A DNA stretch of 64,000 nucleotides from an uncultured Pelagibacteraceae bacterium (GTDB lineage Bacteria > Pseudomonadota > Alphaproteobacteria > Pelagibacterales > Pelagibacteraceae). Positions 9,475-19,300 of the stretch are shown piece after piece; position 1 is the first letter of the stretch, and every line of letters begins with the position of its first letter. The notes under the pieces were generated by a model, which ran no database searches, was not told the DNA's origin, and was given only the letters and a program-made list of their open reading frames with translations. The stretch is taken from NCBI GenBank assembly GCA_902576785.1, contig CACGWC010000003.1, positions 1-64,000 of the forward strand, given 5' to 3'. A program made the translations under genes and the position numbers.

Positions 9475-10917
9475 ATGTATAGCAATTTTGGTCAATTCAT
9501 TGATGGTCAGTGGCAACAAGCAGAAAAAAGAGAAACTTATAAAGTTATCAATCCAGCAACAGAAGAAGTTTTAGGAGAAGCATCAAAAGCGTCATCTGTT
9601 GACGTTCAAAAAGCATTAAAATCAGCAGAGAAAGGACTCGAAACTTGGAAAAATACTACTCCATGGCAGAGGTCTTATGTAATAAGAAAAATTGCAGATT
9701 TGATGCGTGAAAGAAAAGATGTATTGGCTAAATGGCTTACACTTGAAGTTGGAAAACCTCTTAAAGAAGCAATTGGAGAAGTTGGTGGTGGAGCAGATAT
9801 ATTTGAATGGAATGCAGAAGAAACTAAGAGAATTTATGGTGAAACATTACAAAGTAGATTTCCAGAAACAAGAGTTCATGTTTACTATCAGCCAGTAGGT
9901 GTTGTAGCAGCACTTGTGCCATGGAATTTTCCTATAGTTTTAGCGTCTAGAAAAATTTCAACTGCACTGGCTGCTGGTTGTTCAGTTATTTGTAAGCCAG
10001 ATGTAATTACACCTGGAGCAGTTATGGAACTTGTAAATATTTGTAAAGATGCTGGAGTTCCTGATGGAGTAGTCAATTTATTATCTGGAGACCCAGCTGA
10101 AATATCAAATGAATTACTTGATTCAGATATAATAAAAAAAGTTTCTATAACCGGCTCAACACGTGTTGGAAAATTAATTCTTAAAAAAGCTGCTGATAAA
10201 GTTCAAAGAGTTACAATGGAATTAAGTGGCCATTCTCCATTTATAGTATTTGATGATGTTGACATGAATAAAGTTGCAGATATGGCAATAACAGCAAAAT
10301 TTCGTAACAATGGTCAAGTTTGTATATCTCCAAATAGGTTTTACATTCAAGAAACAAGAAAAGAAGAATTTGTAAATGCTTTTGTAGATAGAGCAAAAAA
10401 ATTAAAAATTGGAAATGGAATGGATGAAGGCACTGACTTAGGACCTTTAACAACAGCAAAACGTTTGGAAGAAATTGAAAAATTAGTCGAAACTACAAAG
10501 AGTGAAGGAGCAAAAGTTGTTTTAGGTGGGGGTAGACCTTCAGGATTTAATAAAGGTTATTATTTTGAACCAACAGTATTTGATGATGTGCAGGATAATT
10601 TTACAATTATGAAAGAAGAGCCTTTTGGTCCCTTAGTACCTGTTTTAACTTTCAAGGATTTTGACGAAGTAGTAGAGAGAGCAAATAATAATGACCTGGG
10701 ACTTTGTAGCTATTTATATACAAACTCAATGGACAAAGCTAATAGAGCATCAGAGATGATGGAAACCGGTTGTGTTGCAGTAAATACAGCGGCTGTTGCA
10801 GTTGCTGAAGCTCCATTCGGTGGAATAAAACAAACCGGTTATGGTCGTGAAGGTGGATCTATGGCTATAAAAGATTACCTTAATATAAAGTATACCCATA
10901 TGGGTCTCAAAACCTGA
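9475..10917 (+). CDS. NAD(P)-dependent aldehyde dehydrogenase (succinate-semialdehyde-DH-like)
   Basis: VPWNFPIVLASRK, MELSGHSPFIVFDD, FRNNGQVCISPNRF catalytic motifs. Confidence 0.9.
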   Translation: MYSNFGQFIDGQWQQAEKRETYKVINPATEEVLGEASKASSVDVQKALKSAEKGLETWKNTTPWQRSYVIRKIADLMRERKDVLAKWLTLEVGKPLKEAIGEVGGGADIFEWNAEETKRIYGETLQSRFPETRVHVYYQPVGVVAALVPWNFPIVLASRKISTALAAGCSVICKPDVITPGAVMELVNICKDAGVPDGVVNLLSGDPAEISNELLDSDIIKKVSITGSTRVGKLILKKAADKVQRVTMELSGHSPFIVFDDVDMNKVADMAITAKFRNNGQVCISPNRFYIQETRKEEFVNAFVDRAKKLKIGNGMDEGTDLGPLTTAKRLEEIEKLVETTKSEGAKVVLGGGRPSGFNKGYYFEPTVFDDVQDNFTIMKEEPFGPLVPVLTFKDFDEVVERANNNDLGLCSYLYTNSMDKANRASEMMETGCVAVNTAAVAVAEAPFGGIKQTGYGREGGSMAIKDYLNIKYTHMGLKT

Positions 10918-10921
10918 GTAA

Positions 10922-11713
10922 ATGAGAAAAAATAAAGCCAAAGAAATTATTAAAAATGGCAATGCTGTAATCAATGGTTGGTTACAAATTCCAAGTACTG
11001 TTTCAGCAGAAACAATGGCTCAACAAGGATGGGACTCATTAACAATTGATATGCAACACGGGCTCGTTGATTACACGAATGCAATGCCAATGATGCAAGT
11101 GATTTCGGCGACAGAAGTCGTACCTTTGGCAAGAGTTAATTGGAATGAACCTGGTCAAATTATGAAAATTTTAGATGCTGGATGTTATGGAATCATTTGC
11201 CCAATGGTTAGTAATCGAAAAGAAGCAGAAAGATTTGTTCAAGCATGTAAATATCCACCACATGGATATAGAAGTTTCGGTCCAATGAGAGGATTAATCT
11301 ATGGAGGACCTGATTATGGAGATCATGCAAACGATGAAATATTAAAAATGGCTATGATTGAAACTAAAGAAGCTTTAGAAAATCTTGATGAAATTATGAG
11401 TACCCCAGGCCTTGATGGTATTTATATAGGGCCTGCTGATTTAAGTTTGGCTATAGGAGAAAAGCCTGGTTTTGACAAAGGTGAAGATACTAAGGCTTAT
11501 TCAGAAATACTTAGAATATTAGAGCATGCAAAAAAAAACAACATATTTGCTGGAATTCATAACGGAAGTACTGACTATGCAAAAAAAATGATTGAAAAAG
11601 GTTTTCAATTTGTAACAGTAGGAGCAGACTCCAGATTTATAAGTGCGGGTGCGAAAAATACAGTTGAAAATTTAAAAGGCACAGTGAAATCAGAATTATC
11701 TAAAGCCTATTAA
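10922..11713 (+). CDS. HpcH/HpaI family aldolase
   Basis: TIDMQHGLVDYTNAMPMMQ, GYRSFGPMRG, MIETKEALENLDEI, GIYIGPADLSLAIG. Confidence 0.87.
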   Translation: MRKNKAKEIIKNGNAVINGWLQIPSTVSAETMAQQGWDSLTIDMQHGLVDYTNAMPMMQVISATEVVPLARVNWNEPGQIMKILDAGCYGIICPMVSNRKEAERFVQACKYPPHGYRSFGPMRGLIYGGPDYGDHANDEILKMAMIETKEALENLDEIMSTPGLDGIYIGPADLSLAIGEKPGFDKGEDTKAYSEILRILEHAKKNNIFAGIHNGSTDYAKKMIEKGFQFVTVGADSRFISAGAKNTVENLKGTVKSELSKAY

Positions 11714-11737
11714 TAAATAAAGTATAAACTTTTACGT

Positions 11738-12697
11738 ATGAAAAAAATCTTAATAATAGGATCGATACATAATCATGGTATTGATTTACTAAAAGGAAAT
11801 AAAAAATTTGAATTTGAAGTTGTAGACAATACAGATACAGAATTTTTGAAAGATAAAATAAAAGACTGTGATGGAATAAGTATTAGAACATCTAAATTGT
11901 CAAAAGAAATTATTGACTCAGCTAAGAATTTAAAAGTGATATCTAGACATGGTGTAGGCTATGACAATATAGATCTTAAAGCAACCAAGCAAAACAATAT
12001 CACATTAGCAATAACAGCTACAGCAAATGCTCAAGCTGTGGCAGAACATGTTTTATTCATGCTATTCAGCATTGCAAAAAGAAATAATATGTACAACGAG
12101 ACTGTAAAAAATGGAAAGTTCAGTGATAGAACTAAGCTTCCTAAAACAATTGAGTTATGGAATAAAAATATCTTAATTGCAGGATTTGGTCGTATTGGAA
12201 AATGCTTACTTAAAAAATGTAAGGGTTTAGAAATGAACATTTTTGTTTATGATCCTTTTGTTAGCGAAGAGGAAATTAAAAAAGTTGGTGGTACTAAAAT
12301 TAATGATTTAAATGAGAGTTTAAATAAAATGGATGCAATTTCAATTCATATGCCTCTAAACGAAAATACAAAACATTTAATCAATTATGAAATGATAAAA
12401 AAAATGAAAAAAAATTGTATTTTAATTAATGCTGCAAGAGGTGGTATTATTAATGAGGAAGATCTTAATAAGGCTTTAAATGAAGATTTAATTTTTGGTG
12501 CAGGGCTTGATGTTTTTGAAAAGGAGCCTCCATCTTTAGATAATCCATTACTAAAAAATGAGAAAGCATTTTTAAGCCCTCATTCAGCTGTATTTACCGA
12601 AGAATGTTTGTCTAGAATGGGTATTGAAACAGTCCAAAATATTATTGATTTTTTTGATAATAAATTGGAAAAGTCAAAAATAGTAAAAATCTCATGA
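11738..12697 (+). CDS. D-2-hydroxyacid dehydrogenase (SerA/phosphoglycerate-DH-like)
   Basis: SRHGVGYDNIDLKA, AGFGRIGKCLLKK, INAARGGIINEEDL, LDVFEKEPP. Confidence 0.87.
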   Translation: MKKILIIGSIHNHGIDLLKGNKKFEFEVVDNTDTEFLKDKIKDCDGISIRTSKLSKEIIDSAKNLKVISRHGVGYDNIDLKATKQNNITLAITATANAQAVAEHVLFMLFSIAKRNNMYNETVKNGKFSDRTKLPKTIELWNKNILIAGFGRIGKCLLKKCKGLEMNIFVYDPFVSEEEIKKVGGTKINDLNESLNKMDAISIHMPLNENTKHLINYEMIKKMKKNCILINAARGGIINEEDLNKALNEDLIFGAGLDVFEKEPPSLDNPLLKNEKAFLSPHSAVFTEECLSRMGIETVQNIIDFFDNKLEKSKIVKIS

Positions 12698-13194
12698 GCT
12701 TAAAATTAAAAAATTTTGGATTGTTAGAGTTTCTTATCATTATATCAGCTGTTTATGTTGTAGGAATGTTGATATGGACAGCGAGTACAAGGCCTGAAGT
12801 TGAAGCTCGTGCAAATTTAGTAAAAGAAAATCATAAAAAAGTTGTCGATTTTATTAATGGCGAAATTAATAATTGTGGAAATAATGATGAAGGGAAGATA
12901 ACAGTTTGGGGTGATCCATGTAATGCTGAATGGATAGCTGAAAAGGTTGTTAATCACATAAATGATAATCTTAAAATTGAAAATCCATTTTCAGATGACA
13001 ACAAAGTTAAAACAGACCCTGACCCGAGAATAAAAGCAGAGGGAAAAGCTGGTCAGTCAGTAGAAATGGGTGTTATTTTTATAATGTCATCAAATTTTCT
13101 AGCAGAACCAGGATCAGAATGGATTGTTGGTACTTGTTTTAAATCTCCATGTGTGGCTGCTGGTAATAATGAATTAACTTCTTTATATAGATAG
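12694..13194 (+). CDS. Hypothetical membrane-anchored protein, pilin-like N-terminal helix, cysteine pairs in soluble domain
   Basis: N-term FGLLEFLIIISAVYVVGMLIW single helix then soluble domain with NNCGNN..DPCNA and GTCFKSPC; start overlaps upstream stop as ATGA. Confidence 0.6.
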   Translation: MSLKLKNFGLLEFLIIISAVYVVGMLIWTASTRPEVEARANLVKENHKKVVDFINGEINNCGNNDEGKITVWGDPCNAEWIAEKVVNHINDNLKIENPFSDDNKVKTDPDPRIKAEGKAGQSVEMGVIFIMSSNFLAEPGSEWIVGTCFKSPCVAAGNNELTSLYR

Positions 13195-14097
13195 CTTATT
13201 ATTTTCAATTTCTAAATTTGCGCTTTTTAAAGTCTCAATTAGATATTTGTATCCAATTTTGGCATATTCAAAAGGATTTGCTTTTGCGGGATCTTGCTCC
13301 GCTTCTACAACTAACCATCCAGAATAATTTTGTTCTTTTAACAAGTCAAAAAAAGGCTTGTAATCAATACAACCATCTCCTGGAACAGTGAAGGCCCCCT
13401 CTAAAAAAGCCTGTCTAAAACTATAATCATGATTTAAAGAATTATCTAAAACATTTTTTCTCATATCTTTGCAATGTATATGAATTATTCTTTCTTTAAA
13501 TTCTTTATAAATTTTCAAACTATCCCCTTTTGCAAATAGCATATGTCCAGTATCTAAAGTTAGTTTGACACTACCATCTGTGTTTTCTAATAATCTTCTT
13601 GTATCCTCTTCACTTTCAATGCAAGTTCCCATGTGATGATGGTAAGCAAGAGGCATGTCTTGATCCTCTAGATATTTGCCCATTTCTGAAATTTTTTTGT
13701 AATATTTTTTAGATTCATCTAAATCCATTCTAGGTCTTTTAGATAAATTTATATTTGGATCGCCTTGAATGGAACCATAAACTTCGGCAAAAACCATGCA
13801 GGGCGCTTTACAATCTTGAAATAGTTTCAATTGGTTTTGAATTTTCGATTTTTCCTCTTCAAAAGTATTTTTTCTTAAATTTGCTCCATACCAACCTGAG
13901 CATAATTTTAAATTATATTTATTTAATATAGGAATTAATTCTTTTGATGTTTTTGGAAATTTTCCCCCAGACTCTATTCCTTTAAATCCTGCTTCACTAG
14001 CTTCAGAAAGACATTGTTCAAGCGTAGTATCACCACCAAGCTCAGGCATATCATCATTGCTCCAAGCTATTGGGGCTATACCTAATTTTACTGACAT
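13183..14097 (-). CDS. iolE: Sugar phosphate isomerase/epimerase TIM barrel, inosose dehydratase (IolE)-like
   Basis: MSVKLGIAPIAWSNDDMPELGGDTTLEQCLSEASEAGFKGIESGG...LTLDTGHMLFA...IIHIHCKDMR...VPGDGCIDYKPFFDLL. Confidence 0.82.
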   Translation of the reverse strand: MSVKLGIAPIAWSNDDMPELGGDTTLEQCLSEASEAGFKGIESGGKFPKTSKELIPILNKYNLKLCSGWYGANLRKNTFEEEKSKIQNQLKLFQDCKAPCMVFAEVYGSIQGDPNINLSKRPRMDLDESKKYYKKISEMGKYLEDQDMPLAYHHHMGTCIESEEDTRRLLENTDGSVKLTLDTGHMLFAKGDSLKIYKEFKERIIHIHCKDMRKNVLDNSLNHDYSFRQAFLEGAFTVPGDGCIDYKPFFDLLKEQNYSGWLVVEAEQDPAKANPFEYAKIGYKYLIETLKSANLEIENNKLSI

Positions 14098-14123
14098 AAA
14101 TAATAGTTTTGTTATGATATTAG

Positions 14124-15269
14124 ATGCTTCAGAAAATTAAACCTAAAAAATTTAAACTTGGAATTGTTGGAGGAGGACCTGGATCTTGGATCGGTCATGT
14201 TCATAGGATTTCATCGAGATATGACGACAAATACGAAATCGTTGCAGGAGTATTTTCTAGAAGTGTTGATAAATCTAGGAAATTTGGACAAAGTATAGGT
14301 TTAGATAAATCTAGATGTTATTCAAATTACAAGGAGATGGCTGAAAAAGAAGCGAAAAGAAAAGATGGTATTAATGTTGTAGCAATAATGACTCCACCAT
14401 CAAGTCATCAAATTATTGCAGAGAATTTTATAAAAAAAAATATACATGTAATTTCAGACAAACCATTTGCTGGAAATCTTGAGCAGGGAAAAAAACTATA
14501 TAAAGCGATTAAAAATAACAAAAAAATTAAATATGCACTGACTCACAACTATTCATCTTATCCAATGGTAAGAGAAGCAAAAAATTTAGTGGAAAAAGGA
14601 AAAATTGGAAAAGTTGAATATATCAATGTTGAATATATTCAGGATTGGACAGATGGTAATAAAATTTCAAAAACAAATTCAAAAAAGGTTTTTAAATGGA
14701 AAGTTGATAAAAAAATTGTTGGTGTATCGGCAGTTCTCAATGAAATAGGATCACACGCATATCATCTAGTAATTTATATTACAGGCCTTAAAGGAGAAAA
14801 ACTGATTGCCGATGTAAGTAAATATTCGAAGGACGTTAATATGGATAATAATGCACAAGTTTTTGTTAATTTTGATAATGGTGCTAAAGGAATTGTATGG
14901 ACATGTGTAACAGCTAAAGGTGGTGTTTATGGTTTAAGAATTAGAGTATATGGGTCTAAAGGAAGTTTAGAATGGGTTCAAAATGATCCAAATTATCTAA
15001 AATTTAATCCAAGCAAAGGAGCAGTAAAGTTTTTAGAAAGAGGATATACAAAGGCAAATTTTTCAAAAAAATTTTCTAGAGTAAAATTTGGTCACCCTGA
15101 AGGATATTTAGATGCTTTTGCAAATATATATAAGGAATTTGCTGAATATTTAAAAACAAATACAAAAAAAAGATTTTATTTTCCTAACGAAGAAGAGGGT
15201 TTGGAGACTGCTAAATTCATTGATGCATGTAAGAAATCATCATTAAAAAAACAATGGGTAAAAATTTAA
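14124..15269 (+). CDS. Gfo/Idh/MocA family oxidoreductase
   Basis: LGIVGGGPGSWIGHVHRISSRYDDKYEIVAGVFSR; ISDKPFAGNLEQG. Confidence 0.88.
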   Translation: MLQKIKPKKFKLGIVGGGPGSWIGHVHRISSRYDDKYEIVAGVFSRSVDKSRKFGQSIGLDKSRCYSNYKEMAEKEAKRKDGINVVAIMTPPSSHQIIAENFIKKNIHVISDKPFAGNLEQGKKLYKAIKNNKKIKYALTHNYSSYPMVREAKNLVEKGKIGKVEYINVEYIQDWTDGNKISKTNSKKVFKWKVDKKIVGVSAVLNEIGSHAYHLVIYITGLKGEKLIADVSKYSKDVNMDNNAQVFVNFDNGAKGIVWTCVTAKGGVYGLRIRVYGSKGSLEWVQNDPNYLKFNPSKGAVKFLERGYTKANFSKKFSRVKFGHPEGYLDAFANIYKEFAEYLKTNTKKRFYFPNEEEGLETAKFIDACKKSSLKKQWVKI

Positions 15270-16267
15270 TTAACGTAGCATTATTCGGTTTGGGAAGAAT
15301 AGGGCTAATGCATGCAAATAATTTAATAAATAATAATAATTTTAATCTTAAATATATTTTCGATGTTAATAGAAAACTTGCAAAAAAAGTTTCAAAAAAT
15401 CTAAATTGCCAAAATATTGAAAATCCTCATATAGCATATAAAGATAAAAAAATTGATTGTATTTTTATATCTTCTACTACATCAACTCATCTTAAATTTA
15501 TATATGAAAGCATAAAAAGTAATAAAACAGTATTTTGTGAAAAACCTTTAGATTTAAATTTAAAAAAAATTCAAAATTACGAAAAAAAAATAAATAAATT
15601 TAATCATAAAATTCAAATTGGATTTAATAGGAGATACGATCCAGGTCATAGTTCTCTAAAAAATAATTTAATAAAAGGCAAGATAGGAAAGCTAGAGAAA
15701 ATTATTATTACTAGCAGAGATCCAGCTGCTCCATCTATAAATTATTTAAAGGCTTCAGGTGGTATTTTTAAAGATATGATGATCCATGATTTCGATCTAG
15801 CAAGATATTATGCAGGTAAAGATGAATTTGTTTCTATATTTGCTACAGGGAGTAATATTTCTAATAAATACTTCAATAAACTTAAAGATTTTGAGCTTGC
15901 TACTGCAATTTTGAAAACAAAAAATGGTGTTCAATGTATTATAAGTAATTCGAGACATTGTAGTTTTGGATATGATCAAAGAGTAGAGCTCTTTGGAAGT
16001 AAAGGAATGATTATTTCTGACAATATCAAAGAAAATGAGATTAGTTTGTATTCTAATAAAAGTACGAATGCACGTTCAAGCTTTAAACATTTTTTTATAG
16101 AAAGATACGATCAGGCATACAAAGAACAATTAAATGATCTTGCCAAATTATTTAGATCAAATTCGAGACCTAAAAGTGGTTTTATTGATGGAAAGATTTC
16201 AATTCAAATTGCTGAAAGTGCTATCCGGTCATTAAAATCAAAAAAGTTTGAAAAAATAAAATACTAG
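15254..16267 (+). CDS. Gfo/Idh/MocA family oxidoreductase (inositol 2-dehydrogenase / IolG-like)
   Basis: VALFGLGRIGLMHANNL, VFCEKPLDLN, QIGFNRRYDPGHSSLK, GGIFKDMMIHDFDLARY as in IolG-type dehydrogenases. Confidence 0.85.
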   Translation: MGKNLINVALFGLGRIGLMHANNLINNNNFNLKYIFDVNRKLAKKVSKNLNCQNIENPHIAYKDKKIDCIFISSTTSTHLKFIYESIKSNKTVFCEKPLDLNLKKIQNYEKKINKFNHKIQIGFNRRYDPGHSSLKNNLIKGKIGKLEKIIITSRDPAAPSINYLKASGGIFKDMMIHDFDLARYYAGKDEFVSIFATGSNISNKYFNKLKDFELATAILKTKNGVQCIISNSRHCSFGYDQRVELFGSKGMIISDNIKENEISLYSNKSTNARSSFKHFFIERYDQAYKEQLNDLAKLFRSNSRPKSGFIDGKISIQIAESAIRSLKSKKFEKIKY

Positions 16268-16372
16268 AAATCAACTTTAGGTTGAATACAACCTGCTTCT
16301 TTACAATCTAAATAAATTTATGTTAGCTTTAATGTTTAAAAGTTAACTTTTATTTAAGAGAGGAAATTAAAA

Positions 16373-17296
16373 ATGAAAACAATAAAAAACTTTATATTAG
16401 CTGTTGCTGCATGGGCAATGATGTCTGTATCAGCATTAGCAACTGATATAATTGTTGTTTCACATGGACAAGCTAATGACCCTTTTTGGTCGGTAGCTAA
16501 AAATGGAGTTGATGCTGCTTGTAAAGATATGGGAGTATCTTGCAAATACACTGCGCCTGGAACTTTTGACATGGTTGAAATGGCAAAACTAATTGATAAC
16601 GCTGTATCACAAAAACCAAAAGGTATTGTAATTACTTTGCCTGATGCAGCTGCATTAGGAAAATCTGTTAAAGCAGCAATAGCTGCTGGTATACCAGTAG
16701 TTTCTATGAACTCTGGTTCGGATGACTATGCATCATTAGGAATTAGTGCGCACGTAGGTCAAACTGAATTTGAAGCTGGCGTTGGTGGCGGACAAAAAAT
16801 GAAAGCTGCTGGAGGAAAAAAAGCTTTATGCGTTAACCACGAAGTTGGAAACGTAGCGCTTGATAGAAGATGTGCAGGTTTCAAAAAAGGTTTTGGTGGA
16901 TCTGTTGATATTCTTGGAACATCAAATGACCCAACTGAAATTCAAAAAGCTGTTGCTGCAAAATTAGGCGGTGGATATGACACTATTCTAACTTTAGGAG
17001 CTGGTTTATCTGGTGAAGCAGCACTAAAAGCTTTAGAAGCTGCTGGTAAAGTTGGAAATGTTAAATTAGGAACATTCGATATGTCACCTAATATGTTAAA
17101 AGCTGCTGCTGCAGGTAAAGTAGAGTTTTTAATTGACCAACAACAGTATCTACAAGGTTATTTGCCTATAGCTATTTTTGCTCAGTACATGAGATGGGGA
17201 ACAATGCCTGCAGGTGTAGTTATGACTGGACCTGGATTTGTTACTCCTGATAATGCTGCTAAAGTAATTAAATGGGCAGCTCAAGGTTATAGATAA
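16373..17296 (+). CDS. Sugar/inositol ABC transporter substrate-binding protein
   Basis: Signal peptide ending ALA; IIVVSHGQANDPFWSVAKNGVDAACKDMGV; next to permease and ATPase. Confidence 0.88.
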   Translation: MKTIKNFILAVAAWAMMSVSALATDIIVVSHGQANDPFWSVAKNGVDAACKDMGVSCKYTAPGTFDMVEMAKLIDNAVSQKPKGIVITLPDAAALGKSVKAAIAAGIPVVSMNSGSDDYASLGISAHVGQTEFEAGVGGGQKMKAAGGKKALCVNHEVGNVALDRRCAGFKKGFGGSVDILGTSNDPTEIQKAVAAKLGGGYDTILTLGAGLSGEAALKALEAAGKVGNVKLGTFDMSPNMLKAAAAGKVEFLIDQQQYLQGYLPIAIFAQYMRWGTMPAGVVMTGPGFVTPDNAAKVIKWAAQGYR

Positions 17297-17307
17297 AATC
17301 TATATTT

Positions 17308-17342
17308 AAGGCCTGACTAAATTTAATAGTCAGGCCTTTTTT
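17308..17342 (+). terminator. Intrinsic terminator/attenuator between SBP and permease genes
   Basis: AAGGCCTGACT-AAATTTAAT-AGTCAGGCCTT followed by T-run; 11-bp stem. Confidence 0.8.
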
Positions 17343-17352
17343 CAAAATTTAA

Positions 17353-18480
17353 ATGTCATTAAAATCAAAAAGTATTTCATCAAAAAATAGTCTTAATGAA
17401 GACGAACGTCTAAAAAAAATATCACCGCTAAGAGTTTTATTGAATAGGCCTGAGCTAGGTGCATTAGGTGGCTCGATACTTGTATTTATATTTTTTGGAA
17501 TAGTTGCTGGCGATACTGGTATGTTTAGCGCCTATGGAATGCTTAATTTCCTCGATGTTTCAGCTAATTTAGGAATTATAGCAATAGCAGCAGCGATGTT
17601 AATGATTGGCGGTGAATTTGATTTGTCAATTGGATCCATGATTGGCTTTGCTGGAATTTGTATAGCAATTCCTGCAATTTATTGGGGTTGGCCATTATGG
17701 ATGAGTATAGTTTTTGCTTTCGCTATGGCAGTATTGGTTGGATACTTTAATGGAATAATGGTTGTCAAAACTGGTTTGCCTTCTTTTATTGTAACACTTG
17801 CAATGCTTTTTATTTTAAGAGGTTTGACATTAGCAATAACAAGATTGATTACTGGTAGAACTCAAGTTCCAGGACTAAGAGTATTAATTGAAGATGATCC
17901 ATTAGCTTGGTTATTTGCTACAGATACTTTTAAATGGCTTTTTACTTGGTTGGGATCATTAAAATTAATTGAACTAAGAACTGATGGAACTCCTCTTGCA
18001 ACTGGAATACCTCCATCAGTTATTTGGTTTATTGCATTAACATTGTTTGCAACATGGATATTGATGAAAACAAGATACGGTAATTGGATCTTCGCATCTG
18101 GAGGCGATAAGGTTGGAGCAACAAATGTGGGTGTGCCTGTTGGAAGGGTAAAAATAAGTCTATTTATTGGTACGGCAGTCGCTTCTACTATTTTTGCTTG
18201 TATTCAAGTATTAGATGCGGGTTCTGCAGATACTATGAGAGGTACTTTAAAAGAACTAGAGGCTATTGCAGCTGCTGTTGTTGGTGGTTGTCTCTTAACA
18301 GGTGGATATGGATCTGCAATAGGTGCTGCTTTTGGTGCAATTATATTTGGGACTGTATCTATGGGAATATTTTATACAGATGTTGACACTGATTGGTTTA
18401 AAGTTTTCTTAGGAGCAATGATGTTGATAGCTGTAGTATTTAATAACTATATCAGAAAGAAAGTGACTGAGAGTAAATAA
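17353..18480 (+). CDS. Sugar/inositol ABC transporter permease
   Basis: Polytopic; [43 protein letters not shown]. Confidence 0.88.
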   Translation: MSLKSKSISSKNSLNEDERLKKISPLRVLLNRPELGALGGSILVFIFFGIVAGDTGMFSAYGMLNFLDVSANLGIIAIAAAMLMIGGEFDLSIGSMIGFAGICIAIPAIYWGWPLWMSIVFAFAMAVLVGYFNGIMVVKTGLPSFIVTLAMLFILRGLTLAITRLITGRTQVPGLRVLIEDDPLAWLFATDTFKWLFTWLGSLKLIELRTDGTPLATGIPPSVIWFIALTLFATWILMKTRYGNWIFASGGDKVGATNVGVPVGRVKISLFIGTAVASTIFACIQVLDAGSADTMRGTLKELEAIAAAVVGGCLLTGGYGSAIGAAFGAIIFGTVSMGIFYTDVDTDWFKVFLGAMMLIAVVFNNYIRKKVTESK

Positions 18481-19277
18481 TGTCTGACTATCTCGTTCAA
18501 TTTAATAATATTAGTAAGTTTTTTGGGAAGGTAATAGCGCTTAAAGATGTCACTATGAGATTAAAAAAAGGTGAGATCATGTGCTTACTTGGAGATAATG
18601 GAGCAGGAAAGTCGACATTAATTAAAACTTTAGCAGGTGTTCATAAACCAGATGAAGGAGAAATTATATTTGAAGATAACAAAATTGTTTTTGACTCACC
18701 CAAAGATGCTTTAGATATTGGTATAGGAACAGTTTATCAAGATCTAGCATTGGTTCCTTTAATGAGTGTTACTAGAAATTTTTTTATGGGAAGAGAGCCT
18801 CAAAAAGGTATTCCCTTCCTCAAAACTTTTGATGTGGAGAAAGCAAATAAGATAGCAGCAGATAGAATGGGACAGATTGGTATTGATGTTAGAGATCCAT
18901 CTCAGGCAGTTGGAACTATGTCTGGTGGTGAAAGACAATGCCTAGCAATATCACGGGCTATATATTTTGGAGCAAAAGTTTTAGTTTTAGATGAACCAAC
19001 TTCTGCTTTAGGAGTTCATCAAGCATCAATGGTATTAAAATATATTGTAAAGGCTGCATCTGAGGGATTGGCTGTAATTTTAATTACCCATAATGTACAT
19101 CATGCTTACCCTGTTGGTAATAGTTTCACTGTACTTAACCGAGGAAAAAGCATGGGAACGTTCCAAAAAAAAGATATTTCTAGAGAAAAGCTTCTTAGTA
19201 TGATGGCTGGTGGTGAAGAATTAGATAAACTTGAAGTCGAACTTCAAGAAATGGATAGAATTCACAATAAAAATTAG
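18480..19277 (+). CDS. Sugar/inositol ABC transporter ATP-binding protein (single NBD)
   Basis: [40 protein letters not shown]. Confidence 0.92.
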   Translation: MSDYLVQFNNISKFFGKVIALKDVTMRLKKGEIMCLLGDNGAGKSTLIKTLAGVHKPDEGEIIFEDNKIVFDSPKDALDIGIGTVYQDLALVPLMSVTRNFFMGREPQKGIPFLKTFDVEKANKIAADRMGQIGIDVRDPSQAVGTMSGGERQCLAISRAIYFGAKVLVLDEPTSALGVHQASMVLKYIVKAASEGLAVILITHNVHHAYPVGNSFTVLNRGKSMGTFQKKDISREKLLSMMAGGEELDKLEVELQEMDRIHNKN

Positions 19278-19300
19278 ATATTACGCCATATATCTTTACC

